Assembly: GCF_001644025.1 (NCBI RefSeq)
Contig: NZ_LUUK01000169.1
Coordinates: forward strand, 1 to 59,718
Length of the DNA: 59,718 nt
DNA from: Methylomonas koyamae
GTDB taxonomy: Bacteria > Pseudomonadota > Gammaproteobacteria > Methylococcales > Methylomonadaceae
Reading direction: 5' to 3'
In this document: positions 1 through 7,980 of the stretch, piece by piece
Layout: each line of letters opens with the position of its first letter
How positions within the stretch are numbered: position 1 is the stretch's first letter
The notes under the pieces: model-generated
The model's input: the letters and a program-made list of their open reading frames with translations, nothing else
Told to the model about the DNA's origin: nothing
The model's database searches: none
Program-made: the position numbers and the translations under genes

Positions 1-1429
1 GGAAGTCGCCTTGGTGCTTGGCGGCGTCGGCGCGGACGTCCAGGCGGCCCTCGGCGGCGGCTTTGATCAGGGTATCGGTATCGGCGATGACCGCGCGCAA
101 ATTGGCGCGGATTTTATCGATGGCGTTATTGATAAAGATCAGTTTGCCGGGAAGTTTTTCAATATCGGCATCCAGGTTGCCTTGGCCGAATTGCTCGAAG
201 CAAGCGATGGCTTTTTGGTTGACGGCGATGTGGGCGCCGACCATGTCGTTGACGCCTTTAGCCATCGTCGCGAATTCGCCTTGGAATTTGCCGGTATCGA
301 TCTTGAAATCGATTTCGCCGGCGTCGTGCTGCCCGGCCATTCGGTTCATGTCGGCGATAAAACTTTTCAGATTGCCGCGTACCAATTCAATCGCTTCGTT
401 AATAAACGCACGCTTGCCGGGTTGCTTTTCGATATTGGCTTCGAAGTCCCCTTGGCCGAAGTTTTTGAATACGCCCATGGCTTTTTGGGTAACCGCGACT
501 TGAGCGCCGACCATGTCGTTGACGCCTTGAGCCATTGACTGGAAACTGCCTTGAAATTTAGCGGCATCGACGACGGCATCGATATCGCCGGCTTCGTGAG
601 ATTGGGCCATTTGGCCCATGGCGGCGAGTAGCGTTTTGATGGTGTCGCTCATGTGCTTCATCGCGGCCATCACGCTGGCGTTATCGCCGGCTTGTAACAC
701 GATGGTGCCGCTGAGATCGCCGACGGCGATTTGATTGGCCAGTCCGGCGACCGCGTCCGGTTCGCCGCCCAGTTGGCGCATTAAATTGCGGATGATCATC
801 CAGCTCATCATCCCAACTAGCAGTGTGATCAGTACCGCGATGCCGACCGAAGTATTGGTGGCGCTTTGCTGGATACGGCTCGCTTCGAGCATTCCTTGGT
901 CGGCCAATTGGGAGTTGTAATCCATTTCCGTCTGAATGGCGTCCTGCAGTTTCCTGACGGCGGGCATCAATTCTTCTCTGACGATCGTCTCGGCCTCCTT
1001 GGTGCGGTTTTGCCTAGAGAAATCGAAAACTTTTAGACGCGGAATATCGTACGCCGCCAACAGCGATTTAACGTTATCGAGCATGGCCTGTTCCTTGGCG
1101 TCCGAAAGACAACTGGCGCCGTTGCAGGCGTCCAAGGTATAGCGCTTAAACGCGTCGTCCAATTTCGCGCGGGCTTCGGCGATTTTCGGCTCCAATGTCG
1201 CCATGCCGGCCGGATCGGTGATGATGACGTGAAACAACGAATATTCCCTCAAATCGGCCAGTTGTTTTCGAATCTCGAAAAATATCCGATAGGTCGGTAC
1301 CGTGTTGACGCCGGCATAACTCGCCGCGTCGTAAACTTTCGCGAGCTGGATATAGCCTAACAGCGCCAGTCCGACCAAGCCCAGCATGGCGGACGACGAT
1401 AGGAGTAAAAGTCTCTGTTTAACAGTCAT
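1..1429 (-). CDS. Methyl-accepting chemotaxis protein, C-terminus beyond window
   Basis: Membrane chemoreceptor, 476 residues visible, cut by the left edge before the kinase-signalling hairpin. Seen in sequence: a short cytoplasmic N-terminus, TM1 (about residues 7-28), a helical periplasmic region (30-190) containing a Cys pair, TM2 (about 195-215) and a HAMP-like region. After that come at least two near-identical cytoplasmic repeats of about 90 residues, each carrying FGQG(D/N)-x2-ANIEK-x-PGK-x2-FIN and a GVNDMVGA segment. This is the tandem HAMP-type repeat arrangement of long receptors. The start at 1429 has a GGGAG ribosome site. The ligand is unknown. Receptor identity is an inference from topology plus HAMP-type repeats, because the signature C-terminal domain is outside the window. 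Confidence 0.85.
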   Translation of the reverse strand, partial: MTVKQRLLLLSSSAMLGLVGLALLGYIQLAKVYDAASYAGVNTVPTYRIFFEIRKQLADLREYSLFHVIITDPAGMATLEPKIAEARAKLDDAFKRYTLDACNGASCLSDAKEQAMLDNVKSLLAAYDIPRLKVFDFSRQNRTKEAETIVREELMPAVRKLQDAIQTEMDYNSQLADQGMLEASRIQQSATNTSVGIAVLITLLVGMMSWMIIRNLMRQLGGEPDAVAGLANQIAVGDLSGTIVLQAGDNASVMAAMKHMSDTIKTLLAAMGQMAQSHEAGDIDAVVDAAKFQGSFQSMAQGVNDMVGAQVAVTQKAMGVFKNFGQGDFEANIEKQPGKRAFINEAIELVRGNLKSFIADMNRMAGQHDAGEIDFKIDTGKFQGEFATMAKGVNDMVGAHIAVNQKAIACFEQFGQGNLDADIEKLPGKLIFINNAIDKIRANLRAVIADTDTLIKAAAEGRLDVRADAAKHQGDF

Positions 1430-1796
1430 GGGGTTTCTCCCTGGATGTCGTTTAGGATCTGAGATGTGGGCGGAACGCTGCGGCGGGCCGTAGCGCGCGT
1501 TCGATCAAATTTGTCCGCGCTTCGCGAAACGCTAGGCTTTGGCCGGGGCTTACGGTTTTTCTCGGATTAGCTTAGACCATTTTGAGTCGCTATCCAGTTT
1601 GGGTAGGCAAATTCGAAACGGTTACCCGGAGGATCGCACCTAAGCGCTGTGGAAGTTCGATGGCCGAAAATGCTTTGCGCGCCGGTTCGAAGTTTGCCAA
1701 GATAGAGGAAGTCGCCCAACCGAGCGTTTGCCGCGCTAGACGACCGGCCGTCCGGAATCGAAGGGCGCGCACGCGCTTCTTCCTTTGGTTTTTGTC
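1430..1796. other. Intergenic region between divergent genes
   Basis: About 370 bases between the divergent receptor and radical SAM genes. Short open frames exist here but have no convincing ribosome site or protein-like composition. I see no clear sigma-28 or sigma-54 promoter, repeat or RNA gene. Confidence 0.5.
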
Positions 1797-2873
1797 ATGT
1801 CCAAGCCTCTGATTCACAAAGGTCGCGGTGCCGTCAGCAATGCCGCCGGCCGCTACGAAAAACAACGAAGCCAGGCCGAGGACGACGGCTGGGGGAGCTT
1901 GGATGTCGACTTGCCGCCGCTGGCGACCGAAATCATCGTCGATGCCAGCAAATCGGTGATCACCTATAACGATTCGCCGGATATTCCGTTCGACCGTTCC
2001 GTCAACCCGTACCGGGGTTGCGAACACGGTTGCGTGTATTGTTTCGCGCGGCCGACCCACGCGTATCTTGGCTATTCGCCGGGGTTGGATTTCGAAAGCC
2101 GCATCCTGGTCAAACCCGACGCCGCGACGTTGCTGCGCGCGGAACTCGGCAAGCGCCAATACCGTTGCGCGCCGCTGGCGCTGGGCACGAATACCGATCC
2201 CTATCAGCCGCTGGAGCGTCGCCAGCGCACCATGCGCGACATTTTGGAAGTGCTGCGGGAAACCCGGCATCCGGTCGGCATCGTCACCAAATCGGCGCTG
2301 ATCGAACGGGATATCGACATCCTGGCCGAGATGGCCGGCCAGGGCTTGGCGTCGGTGTGCTTGTCGATCACGACCCTGGATCGCCGCTTGGCGCGGACGC
2401 TGGAACCCCGCGCCGCCGCGCCCGAGCGCCGCTTGGAAACGCTGACTCGTTTGAGCGAAGCCGGCGTGCCGGTCGGCGTGATGGTTGCGCCGTTGATTCC
2501 GGTGTTGACCGATTACGAATTGGAAGCCATCGTGTCGGCCGCGAAGCGGGCCGGAGCGATCAGCGCGGAATACATTCTGCTGCGCCTGCCGCTGGAAGTG
2601 GCCGACTTATTCGAGGAATGGTTGCGCGAGCATTACCCGCTGAAGGCCGAGCACGTGATGAACCGGGTGCGCGACAGCCGGGGCGGCAAGGTCTACGACC
2701 CGAGCTTTCATCGGCGTTTGCGCGGCGAGGGTGTCTACGCCGATTTGATTGCGCAGCGCTTCGGGTTAATCCGGAAAAAACTCGGCCTGGAACGCGGGTT
2801 GCCGCCGCTCCGCACCGACTTATTCCGCAAGCCGGCGGCCGGCGGGCAGATGAGTTTTGACTTTTTCGAGTGA
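1797..2873 (+). CDS. PA0069-family radical SAM protein
   Basis: 358-residue radical SAM enzyme of the PA0069/Rv2578c family. Members carry a 4Fe-4S cluster and cleave S-adenosylmethionine, but the substrate is not established. Seen: the cluster motif CEHGCVYC (C-x3-C-x2-C) about 80 residues in, preceded by NPYRG. Next come a TNTDPYQPLER segment, strand/helix repeats typical of a partial TIM barrel (GIVTKSALIERD, VCLSITT) and a C-terminal tail ending in FDFFE. I chose ATG 1797 over an in-frame TTG at 1785 because family members begin close to a KGRG motif. It stands alone and faces the NifX-like pair convergently. Confidence 0.88.
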   Translation: MSKPLIHKGRGAVSNAAGRYEKQRSQAEDDGWGSLDVDLPPLATEIIVDASKSVITYNDSPDIPFDRSVNPYRGCEHGCVYCFARPTHAYLGYSPGLDFESRILVKPDAATLLRAELGKRQYRCAPLALGTNTDPYQPLERRQRTMRDILEVLRETRHPVGIVTKSALIERDIDILAEMAGQGLASVCLSITTLDRRLARTLEPRAAAPERRLETLTRLSEAGVPVGVMVAPLIPVLTDYELEAIVSAAKRAGAISAEYILLRLPLEVADLFEEWLREHYPLKAEHVMNRVRDSRGGKVYDPSFHRRLRGEGVYADLIAQRFGLIRKKLGLERGLPPLRTDLFRKPAAGGQMSFDFFE

Positions 2874-2948
2874 AAGCTGGTCGCGCGGCTTGCGGGCAAT
2901 GGCGCAGGCTCGAGGCGGGTACGGTAGAACCGGGTTAAGCTCGGTGCA

Positions 2949-3323
2949 TCAAGCGTCCGCATCCTCGTCTTTCTGGCGTTTTTCCAACAACCCTTGCTCG
3001 CGAAGCATGGCCTTGAAGCCTTTCATCACCGGTCTGGAGAGCGCCGTTTCGGCGAACAAGCGCTTTTCGTAGATTCGGTTCTTCAGATCTTCGTCGTCCG
3101 GCGCGGCGCGGGCCGTCGCGATCAATGCATGCAACTCCGGCTCCAACAACTGACCGGGCAGGTCGCGGATTTGGTCGTACAACAAACTCATCACGACTTT
3201 TTCGTCGGCGCGCATTTTGCATTTGCCGTCGATGATTTTCAGCATCACCGTCACCGCGCAATCGACATGCAGCGGGGTCAGCGGGTGCGCCGCCACCCAG
3301 GCGGCAACGGTTTCCGGCGTCAT
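2949..3323 (-). CDS. Unknown small helical protein paired with NifX-like protein
   Basis: 124-residue predicted cytosolic protein that I cannot assign to a family. It is mostly helical and charged, with two Cys residues near position 20-35 (HVDCAVTV, DGKCKMRADE) and a polar C-terminal tail. Its start ATG at 3323 overlaps the stop of the NifX-like gene by 4 bases (ATGA), so the two are translationally coupled and share the sigma-54 promoter upstream. A longer reading of the frame back to 3572 only runs antiparallel through the neighbour's code and is not used. Because of the coupling I infer a role with nitrogenase metallocluster handling, perhaps like the separate helical domain of NafY-type proteins, but no sequence motif proves this. 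Confidence 0.75.
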   Translation of the reverse strand: MTPETVAAWVAAHPLTPLHVDCAVTVMLKIIDGKCKMRADEKVVMSLLYDQIRDLPGQLLEPELHALIATARAAPDDEDLKNRIYEKRLFAETALSRPVMKGFKAMLREQGLLEKRQKDEDADA

Positions 3324-3682
3324 CCGACGGCCTCGCCGGCGGCCAGCCGTTTGGCGTAATCGAGTAACGACTCCTCGACCGCCATATAGGCGTAGTCGGC
3401 GACCGCCGCGACGCCGATGGCGTTCACCTTGGCGGTCGGGCCGTCGCCGATGCGTGCCACGAACACGGCGTCGCAGTCCTTGATGGTTTCCAGTATGCCG
3501 GCCAGCGCGTTCTGATCGCCGTGTTGGCCGTGGCAGTAATGATCGACGTCGCGGCTTTCCAGGTGCTCGCAATGGTCCGGCGTCAAGCGATAGATCGCAA
3601 AGTGTTTGGCGTGACCGAAATGTTCGTTGATAGAGATGCCGTCCTTGGTGGCGACGGCGATTTGCAGCGGCGTCGCGCTCAT
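3320..3682 (-). CDS. NifX/NafY-type iron-molybdenum cluster-binding protein
   Basis: 120-residue protein consisting of one dinitrogenase iron-molybdenum cofactor biosynthesis domain (NifB C-terminal/NifX/NafY fold). These proteins carry or store FeMo-cofactor or its precursors during nitrogenase assembly. Seen: the N-terminal strand IAVATKDG, the hallmark NEHFGHAKHFAIY, a HYCHG segment with His and Cys that could ligate metal, and the C-terminal half AVFVARIGDGPTAKV typical of the fold. Start 3682 is supported by GGAG eight bases upstream. It heads a two-gene unit with the 124-residue protein. Upstream lie a GG-N10-GC promoter and a TGT-N10-ACA element, so NifA control is likely. Whether it is NifX, NifY or a paralogue cannot be decided here. 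Confidence 0.88.
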   Translation of the reverse strand: MSATPLQIAVATKDGISINEHFGHAKHFAIYRLTPDHCEHLESRDVDHYCHGQHGDQNALAGILETIKDCDAVFVARIGDGPTAKVNAIGVAAVADYAYMAVEESLLDYAKRLAAGEAVG

Positions 3683-3772
3683 CGGCGAACTCCAGGGGCC
3701 GAGGTGGTCGCGCGGCGGTGAGTTGGGCGGTTTGTCATGGCGATTCCGGGGCTACACAAATTATTAGCGATT

Positions 3773-3790
3773 AAGCAAGAGCGATACCAA
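3773..3790 (-). promoter_or_regulatory. Sigma-54 (-24/-12) promoter for the NifX-like pair
   Basis: Read on the minus strand: TTGGTATCGCTCTTGCTT. The invariant GG (3788-3787) and GC (3776-3775) are separated by exactly 10 bases, and TTGCT matches the -12 consensus in full. Predicted transcription start is near 3763, leaving a leader of about 80 bases before the ATG at 3682. Confidence 0.75.
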
Positions 3791-3850
3791 GCGCGGGAAT
3801 GCCGATTTGCCGAGGTTTGCCGGGTGCCGGCGCGTGGCGGTCTCGACAAA

Positions 3851-3866
3851 TGTCGGGTTTGCGACA
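3851..3866. promoter_or_regulatory. NifA-type upstream activator sequence (TGT-N10-ACA)
   Basis: TGTCGGGTTTGCGACA is an exact TGT-N10-ACA, the NifA binding consensus. Its centre lies about 95 bases upstream of the predicted start at 3763, the usual NifA distance. The motif alone is common by chance. The combination with a well-placed sigma-54 promoter and a nif-type gene gives it weight. Confidence 0.65.
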
Positions 3867-3940
3867 AGTCGCTGCGGCGTTCGATTCGGAAGGGGTTTTT
3901 GCCTATACTGCCGGCATTGCCCATCGAACGAAATCCCTAA

Positions 3941-4855
3941 ATGACGACCACTTTGATCCAGATGACCGTGCTAATGCTGTGCGGCGCGGCCTGGAGAGTC
4001 CTGTGCCCGAATAAACTCGCGGCCGATCAAACTCGGCTGGTGTTGACCAGCGTCGTTTATTATTTTTTATTGCCGGCCATGGTGCTGGAGGTACTTTGGA
4101 AGGCCGACATCGGCTGGCAGTCGTTGAAATTCAGCCTGTTGGGTTGTTCCAGCATCTTGTTGGCGGTTTTCGTCAGCGGGTTGATCGCCAAGCTGCTTCG
4201 TTTCCAGCGCACCCAGGCCGGCGCAATGATACTTGCCGCGGCGTTTCCGAATACTACCTACCTGGGCTTGCCGGTATTGGAGCAGGCCTACGGCGGCTGG
4301 TCGCGCTCGGTGGTGATACAGATGGATTTGTTCGCGGCGGCGCCGATGGTGTTCACGGTCGGTATCCTGCTGGCGCGTCACTACGGCGCGGCCGAAAAAG
4401 ACCAGCCCAAGTCCCGGCTGGGATTTTTTAACGCGCCGCCGTTTTGGGCGGCGTTACTGGCGGTGGTTTTGAATCTGAATCACGTGCCGGCACCGTTGTG
4501 GTTGGCCGGATTGCTAACGATGCTGTCGGCCGCGGTGGCGCCGCTGATGATCTTTTCGTTGGGATTGGCCTTGAGTTGGCGAGCGGTAAGGTGGCGCAAT
4601 CTGCCCTATATCCCGCCGGTGGTGCTTATTAAATTAATGTGGTTTCCGTGGGCCGGCATTTACATCGCGGATGTCTTGCAGCTCGAAAATCCGTTTCGGG
4701 CGGCGGCGATTTTGGATATCGCGATGCCGAGCATGGTGTTGGGCGTGGTGCTGTGCGACCGCTACCAACTGGATAGTTCGTTGTATGCCACGGCCGTGAC
4801 CGTCACGACCGGACTGAGTTTGTTGAGTTTGCCGTTTTGGTTCGAGGTGTTATGA
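3941..4855 (+). CDS. AEC-family transporter (auxin efflux carrier type)
   Basis: 304-residue integral membrane protein of the AEC/MdcF family, secondary carriers for small organic acids or other solutes. The substrate is not predictable here. Seen: roughly ten hydrophobic segments with the family's early motif (YFLLPAMVLEVLWKA), a conserved FPNTTYLGLPV segment where the fold breaks, and a C-terminal IAMPSMVLG motif matching the inverted-repeat half. The gene ends in ATGA, overlapping the start of the CinA-like gene by 4 bases, so the two (and uup after them) are probably co-transcribed. The upstream gap shares the NifA/sigma-54 elements, but those point the other way. Confidence 0.85.
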   Translation: MTTTLIQMTVLMLCGAAWRVLCPNKLAADQTRLVLTSVVYYFLLPAMVLEVLWKADIGWQSLKFSLLGCSSILLAVFVSGLIAKLLRFQRTQAGAMILAAAFPNTTYLGLPVLEQAYGGWSRSVVIQMDLFAAAPMVFTVGILLARHYGAAEKDQPKSRLGFFNAPPFWAALLAVVLNLNHVPAPLWLAGLLTMLSAAVAPLMIFSLGLALSWRAVRWRNLPYIPPVVLIKLMWFPWAGIYIADVLQLENPFRAAAILDIAMPSMVLGVVLCDRYQLDSSLYATAVTVTTGLSLLSLPFWFEVL

Positions 4856-6072
4856 AGGCCATTGCCGAAGTGTTTTCGCAAGGGGAAGAAGTCGTTACCG
4901 GCCAGGTGGTGGACAGCAACGCCGCCTGGTTATCGCAACGCTTGGTGGAGCTGGGTTTCAGCGTGACTCGGCACACCGCGGTCGGCGACAAACTGGACGA
5001 TCTGGTAGCGTTGGTTCGAGAGATCGCCGGCCGCGCCGATTGTTGCGTCTGCACCGGCGGTCTGGGACCCACCGTCGACGATTTGACCGCCGAAGCGGTG
5101 AGCATCGCCGCCGATTTGCCGCTGGTGCTGGACGAACAAGCCCTGAGCCATATCGAACGCTATTACGCCAATCGGCGGCGGGTCATGCCGGCTGCCAACC
5201 GCAAACAGGCGTATTTGCCGCGCGGCGCGGTGCGCATCGATAATCCGGTCGGCACTGCGCCGGGTTTTGCGTTGCAAATCGGCCGTTGTTGGTTCGCCTT
5301 TTTGCCGGGCGTACCGATGGAAATGAAAACGTTGTTTGCCGACGTGGGGTGGCAGTTGGAACAACGCTTCAGGTTGTTGCCGGATCGCTTGGTGATGTTA
5401 CGCAGCGTTGGGATTGGCGAGTCGGCGATACAGCAAGCCTTGAGCGAGGTCAACCTGCCGGCCGGCGTGCAATTGGGATTTCGGGCGGCGCCGGACGAGG
5501 TGCAGACCAAGTTGTTGTTTCCGGGCGATTTTCCGTTTGCGGATGTCCTGGTTTTGGTTGAGAGCGTCCGAATGGCGATCGGCGACTGCGTGTTCGCGAT
5601 CGATGGCCTGGAAGGTGTGGCTGGTGGAGATTTGCTGACTGTTATTGACCGTGCGTTGCCAGCGGATAGCCGCGTGGCGATACTGGAAACCGCCAGCGGC
5701 GGCCGGCTGGCGGCCGAATGCCAGTCTTACGCCTGGTTGGATTCAACCTTAGTCTGTCGCGATGCGGCTCAAGCCGGCCGGCAATTAGAGGTTTCTACCG
5801 AGAACGAGCCTCTCGAACTGGTTGCGCAACGACTGGCCGAAAGCCTGCAAGCGCGTGGCGCGGATCTGGCCTTGGTGCAGCTGTATCGAGGCAGCCTGGA
5901 CGATTACCGCAACCGCGATGCCGCCATCGTCCTTTATAATGGTCTGCTAAGCCCAGCCGGCTGGTATGGCAAACAGCATACACTGGCCGGCACCGCAACC
6001 ACCAAACAAACCCAATCAGCCTGGCTGACCCTGGACTTACTCCGCCGCTACCTACAACAGCTATGCCTTTAA
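4852..6072 (+). CDS. cinA: CinA-like protein with molybdopterin-binding domain and degenerate PncC-like half
   Basis: 406 residues. The N-terminal half (about 1-170) is a clear MoCF/CinA domain, with SQGEEVVTGQVVDSN, the CTGGLGPTVDD nucleotide-binding loop, and NPVGTAPGFAL followed by FLPGVPMEM. CinA proteins act in pyridine-nucleotide recycling (ADP-ribose pyrophosphatase N-terminal, NMN deamidase C-terminal). The C-terminal half is divergent: where NMN deamidases carry ESCTGG this protein has ETASGG, so deamidase activity is doubtful. I start at ATG 4852, which overlaps the transporter stop, rather than at an upstream in-frame codon at 4837. The 3' end overlaps uup by 10 bases. Confidence 0.85.
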   Translation: MKAIAEVFSQGEEVVTGQVVDSNAAWLSQRLVELGFSVTRHTAVGDKLDDLVALVREIAGRADCCVCTGGLGPTVDDLTAEAVSIAADLPLVLDEQALSHIERYYANRRRVMPAANRKQAYLPRGAVRIDNPVGTAPGFALQIGRCWFAFLPGVPMEMKTLFADVGWQLEQRFRLLPDRLVMLRSVGIGESAIQQALSEVNLPAGVQLGFRAAPDEVQTKLLFPGDFPFADVLVLVESVRMAIGDCVFAIDGLEGVAGGDLLTVIDRALPADSRVAILETASGGRLAAECQSYAWLDSTLVCRDAAQAGRQLEVSTENEPLELVAQRLAESLQARGADLALVQLYRGSLDDYRNRDAAIVLYNGLLSPAGWYGKQHTLAGTATTKQTQSAWLTLDLLRRYLQQLCL

Positions 6073-7955
6073 TTCGCCTGACCAACGTTTCCATCGCCTT
6101 CGGCACCCATGCCTTGCTCGATCATGCCGATTTTCAGCTCGATCCTGGCGAGCGGGTCGGGCTGTTGGGCCGCAACGGCGAGGGCAAATCGACGTTGATG
6201 AAAATCATCGCCGGCGATATTCACGCCGACCACGGCGAGATCTGGAAGCAGCCGGAATTGCGGTTGGCTTGGCTGGAACAGCAGCCGAATCTGAATGACG
6301 GCGATACGATCTACGAAGCCGTGGCCGGCGGGTTGGGTGAATTGGGCGGACTAATTGCCCGCTACCACGAGTTGTTGACGCACATGGACGGCAGCGAAGC
6401 CGGGTTGGACGCGCTGGGCGAAGTCCAGCACAAATTGGAAGCCGGTAACGGCTGGCAGTTTCAACAGCGGGTCGAGGCGGTATTGAGCCGCTTGCAATTG
6501 CCGGCCGACCTTAAGGTTAGTAGTCTGTCCGGCGGCTGGAAGCGGCGAGTGGCCTTGGCGCGGGCCTTGGTGATTGATCCGGAGGTGTTGCTGCTCGACG
6601 AACCGACCAACCATCTGGATTTCGAAAGCATCACCTGGCTGGAAGAACAGTTGTTGAACTTCGCCGGCGCGGTACTGTTCGTGACCCACGACCGGGCTTT
6701 TTTGCAAAAACTGGCGACCCGCATCATCGATCTGGATCGCGGTCAGTTGACGTCGTGGGCCGGCAATTATCAGGATTACCTGGTGCGCAAGGCGGCGGCA
6801 CTGGAAGATGAAGCCAATCAGAATGCCGAATTCGACAAGAAGCTGGCCAAGGAGGAGGTCTGGATACGCCAAGGTATCAAGGCCAGACGCACCCGCAACG
6901 AAGGCCGGGTACGGGCGCTGAAAAAATTGCGCGCCGAACGCGCCGAGCGCCGCAACACCCAGGGCACCGCCAAACTATCGTTGAATAAGGGCGAGGTATC
7001 CGGAAAGAAGGTCATCGAGGCGGTCGATGTCGAGTTCAGCTATGGCGACCGCACTATCATCCGCGATTTCTCGATTCGCATCGATCGCGGCGACAAGATC
7101 GGTTTGATCGGCAACAACGGCGCCGGCAAGTCGACCTTGCTGAAACTGTTGCTCGGTCAGTTGCAGCCGACGCAAGGCACGGTCGAACTGGGTACCAATC
7201 TGCAAATCGCCTATTTCGACCAATTGCGCGAGCAGCTCGATCCGGAAATTTCGGTGGCCGACAGCGTGCTCGACGGCGGCGAATTCATCGACCTGCCCGG
7301 CGGCCGACGCCACGTGATGAGCTATCTGGCCGACTTTCTGTTCGCGCCGGCGCGGGCTCGTTCGCCGGTCAAGAGTCTATCCGGCGGCGAGAAAAACCGC
7401 TTGCTGTTGGCGCGCTTGTTTACCAAGCCGGCCAACCTCATCGTCATGGACGAACCGACCAACGACCTGGATTTGGAAACCCTGGAAATCCTCGAGGAAA
7501 AACTGGTCGAGTACCAGGGAACCTTATTGCTGGTCAGCCACGACCGCGAGTTTCTGGATAACGTGGTGACCAGCGTGTTGGTGTTCGAGGGCGAGGGCAG
7601 GGTGGAGGAATACATCGGCGGTTACGCCGATTGGTTTGCGCTGTCCGAGCGCAATAAAAAACAACAAGCCGAGGTGGCGAAAGTCGCCGACGCAGCGGCC
7701 AAGAAAGACAAGCCCAAAACCGCGCCGGCCAAGAAACTCAGCTTCAAGGAACAGCGCGAGCTGGAGCAACTGCCGGAACGCATCGAACAACTGGAAAGCC
7801 GCCAAGCCGAACTGACCGCGACGATCGGCGGCGGCGAGTTTTACAAGCAATCGCAAGAGGCCGTCGCGGCCAGTCTGGCGGAATTGCAGGCGGTCGAAAC
7901 CGAACTGGCCGCCGCTTACAGCCGTTGGGACGAGTTGGATGCGTTGCAGGGCTGA
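6063..7955 (+). CDS. uup: ABC-F family ATPase Uup
   Basis: 630-residue soluble protein with two ABC ATPase domains and no membrane segment, the ABC-F layout of ribosome-associated factors. Seen: NBD1 with Walker A GRNGEGKST, signature LSGGWKRR and Walker B LLLDEPTNHLD. A charged linker (about 235-310) follows. NBD2 has GNNGAGKST, LSGGEKNR and IVMDEPTNDLD. The C-terminus (about 545-630) is a Lys/Ala/Glu-rich coiled coil, as in Uup. The start ATG 6063 lies inside the last codons of the CinA-like gene, so translation is probably coupled. Uup is linked to transposon excision, DNA branch handling and ribosome function in relatives. EttA lacks this long C-terminal coil. Confidence 0.93.
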   Translation: MPLIRLTNVSIAFGTHALLDHADFQLDPGERVGLLGRNGEGKSTLMKIIAGDIHADHGEIWKQPELRLAWLEQQPNLNDGDTIYEAVAGGLGELGGLIARYHELLTHMDGSEAGLDALGEVQHKLEAGNGWQFQQRVEAVLSRLQLPADLKVSSLSGGWKRRVALARALVIDPEVLLLDEPTNHLDFESITWLEEQLLNFAGAVLFVTHDRAFLQKLATRIIDLDRGQLTSWAGNYQDYLVRKAAALEDEANQNAEFDKKLAKEEVWIRQGIKARRTRNEGRVRALKKLRAERAERRNTQGTAKLSLNKGEVSGKKVIEAVDVEFSYGDRTIIRDFSIRIDRGDKIGLIGNNGAGKSTLLKLLLGQLQPTQGTVELGTNLQIAYFDQLREQLDPEISVADSVLDGGEFIDLPGGRRHVMSYLADFLFAPARARSPVKSLSGGEKNRLLLARLFTKPANLIVMDEPTNDLDLETLEILEEKLVEYQGTLLLVSHDREFLDNVVTSVLVFEGEGRVEEYIGGYADWFALSERNKKQQAEVAKVADAAAKKDKPKTAPAKKLSFKEQRELEQLPERIEQLESRQAELTATIGGGEFYKQSQEAVAASLAELQAVETELAAAYSRWDELDALQG

Positions 7956-7980
7956 AAAGTTGCCGGCGGCCGAGTCAGAA

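Noticed and set aside
3737-3940. 67-residue plus-strand frame upstream of the AEC transporter
   Set aside because: It overlaps the predicted sigma-54 promoter and NifA site of the opposite strand and has no ribosome site. Its Cys and Arg content looks random.
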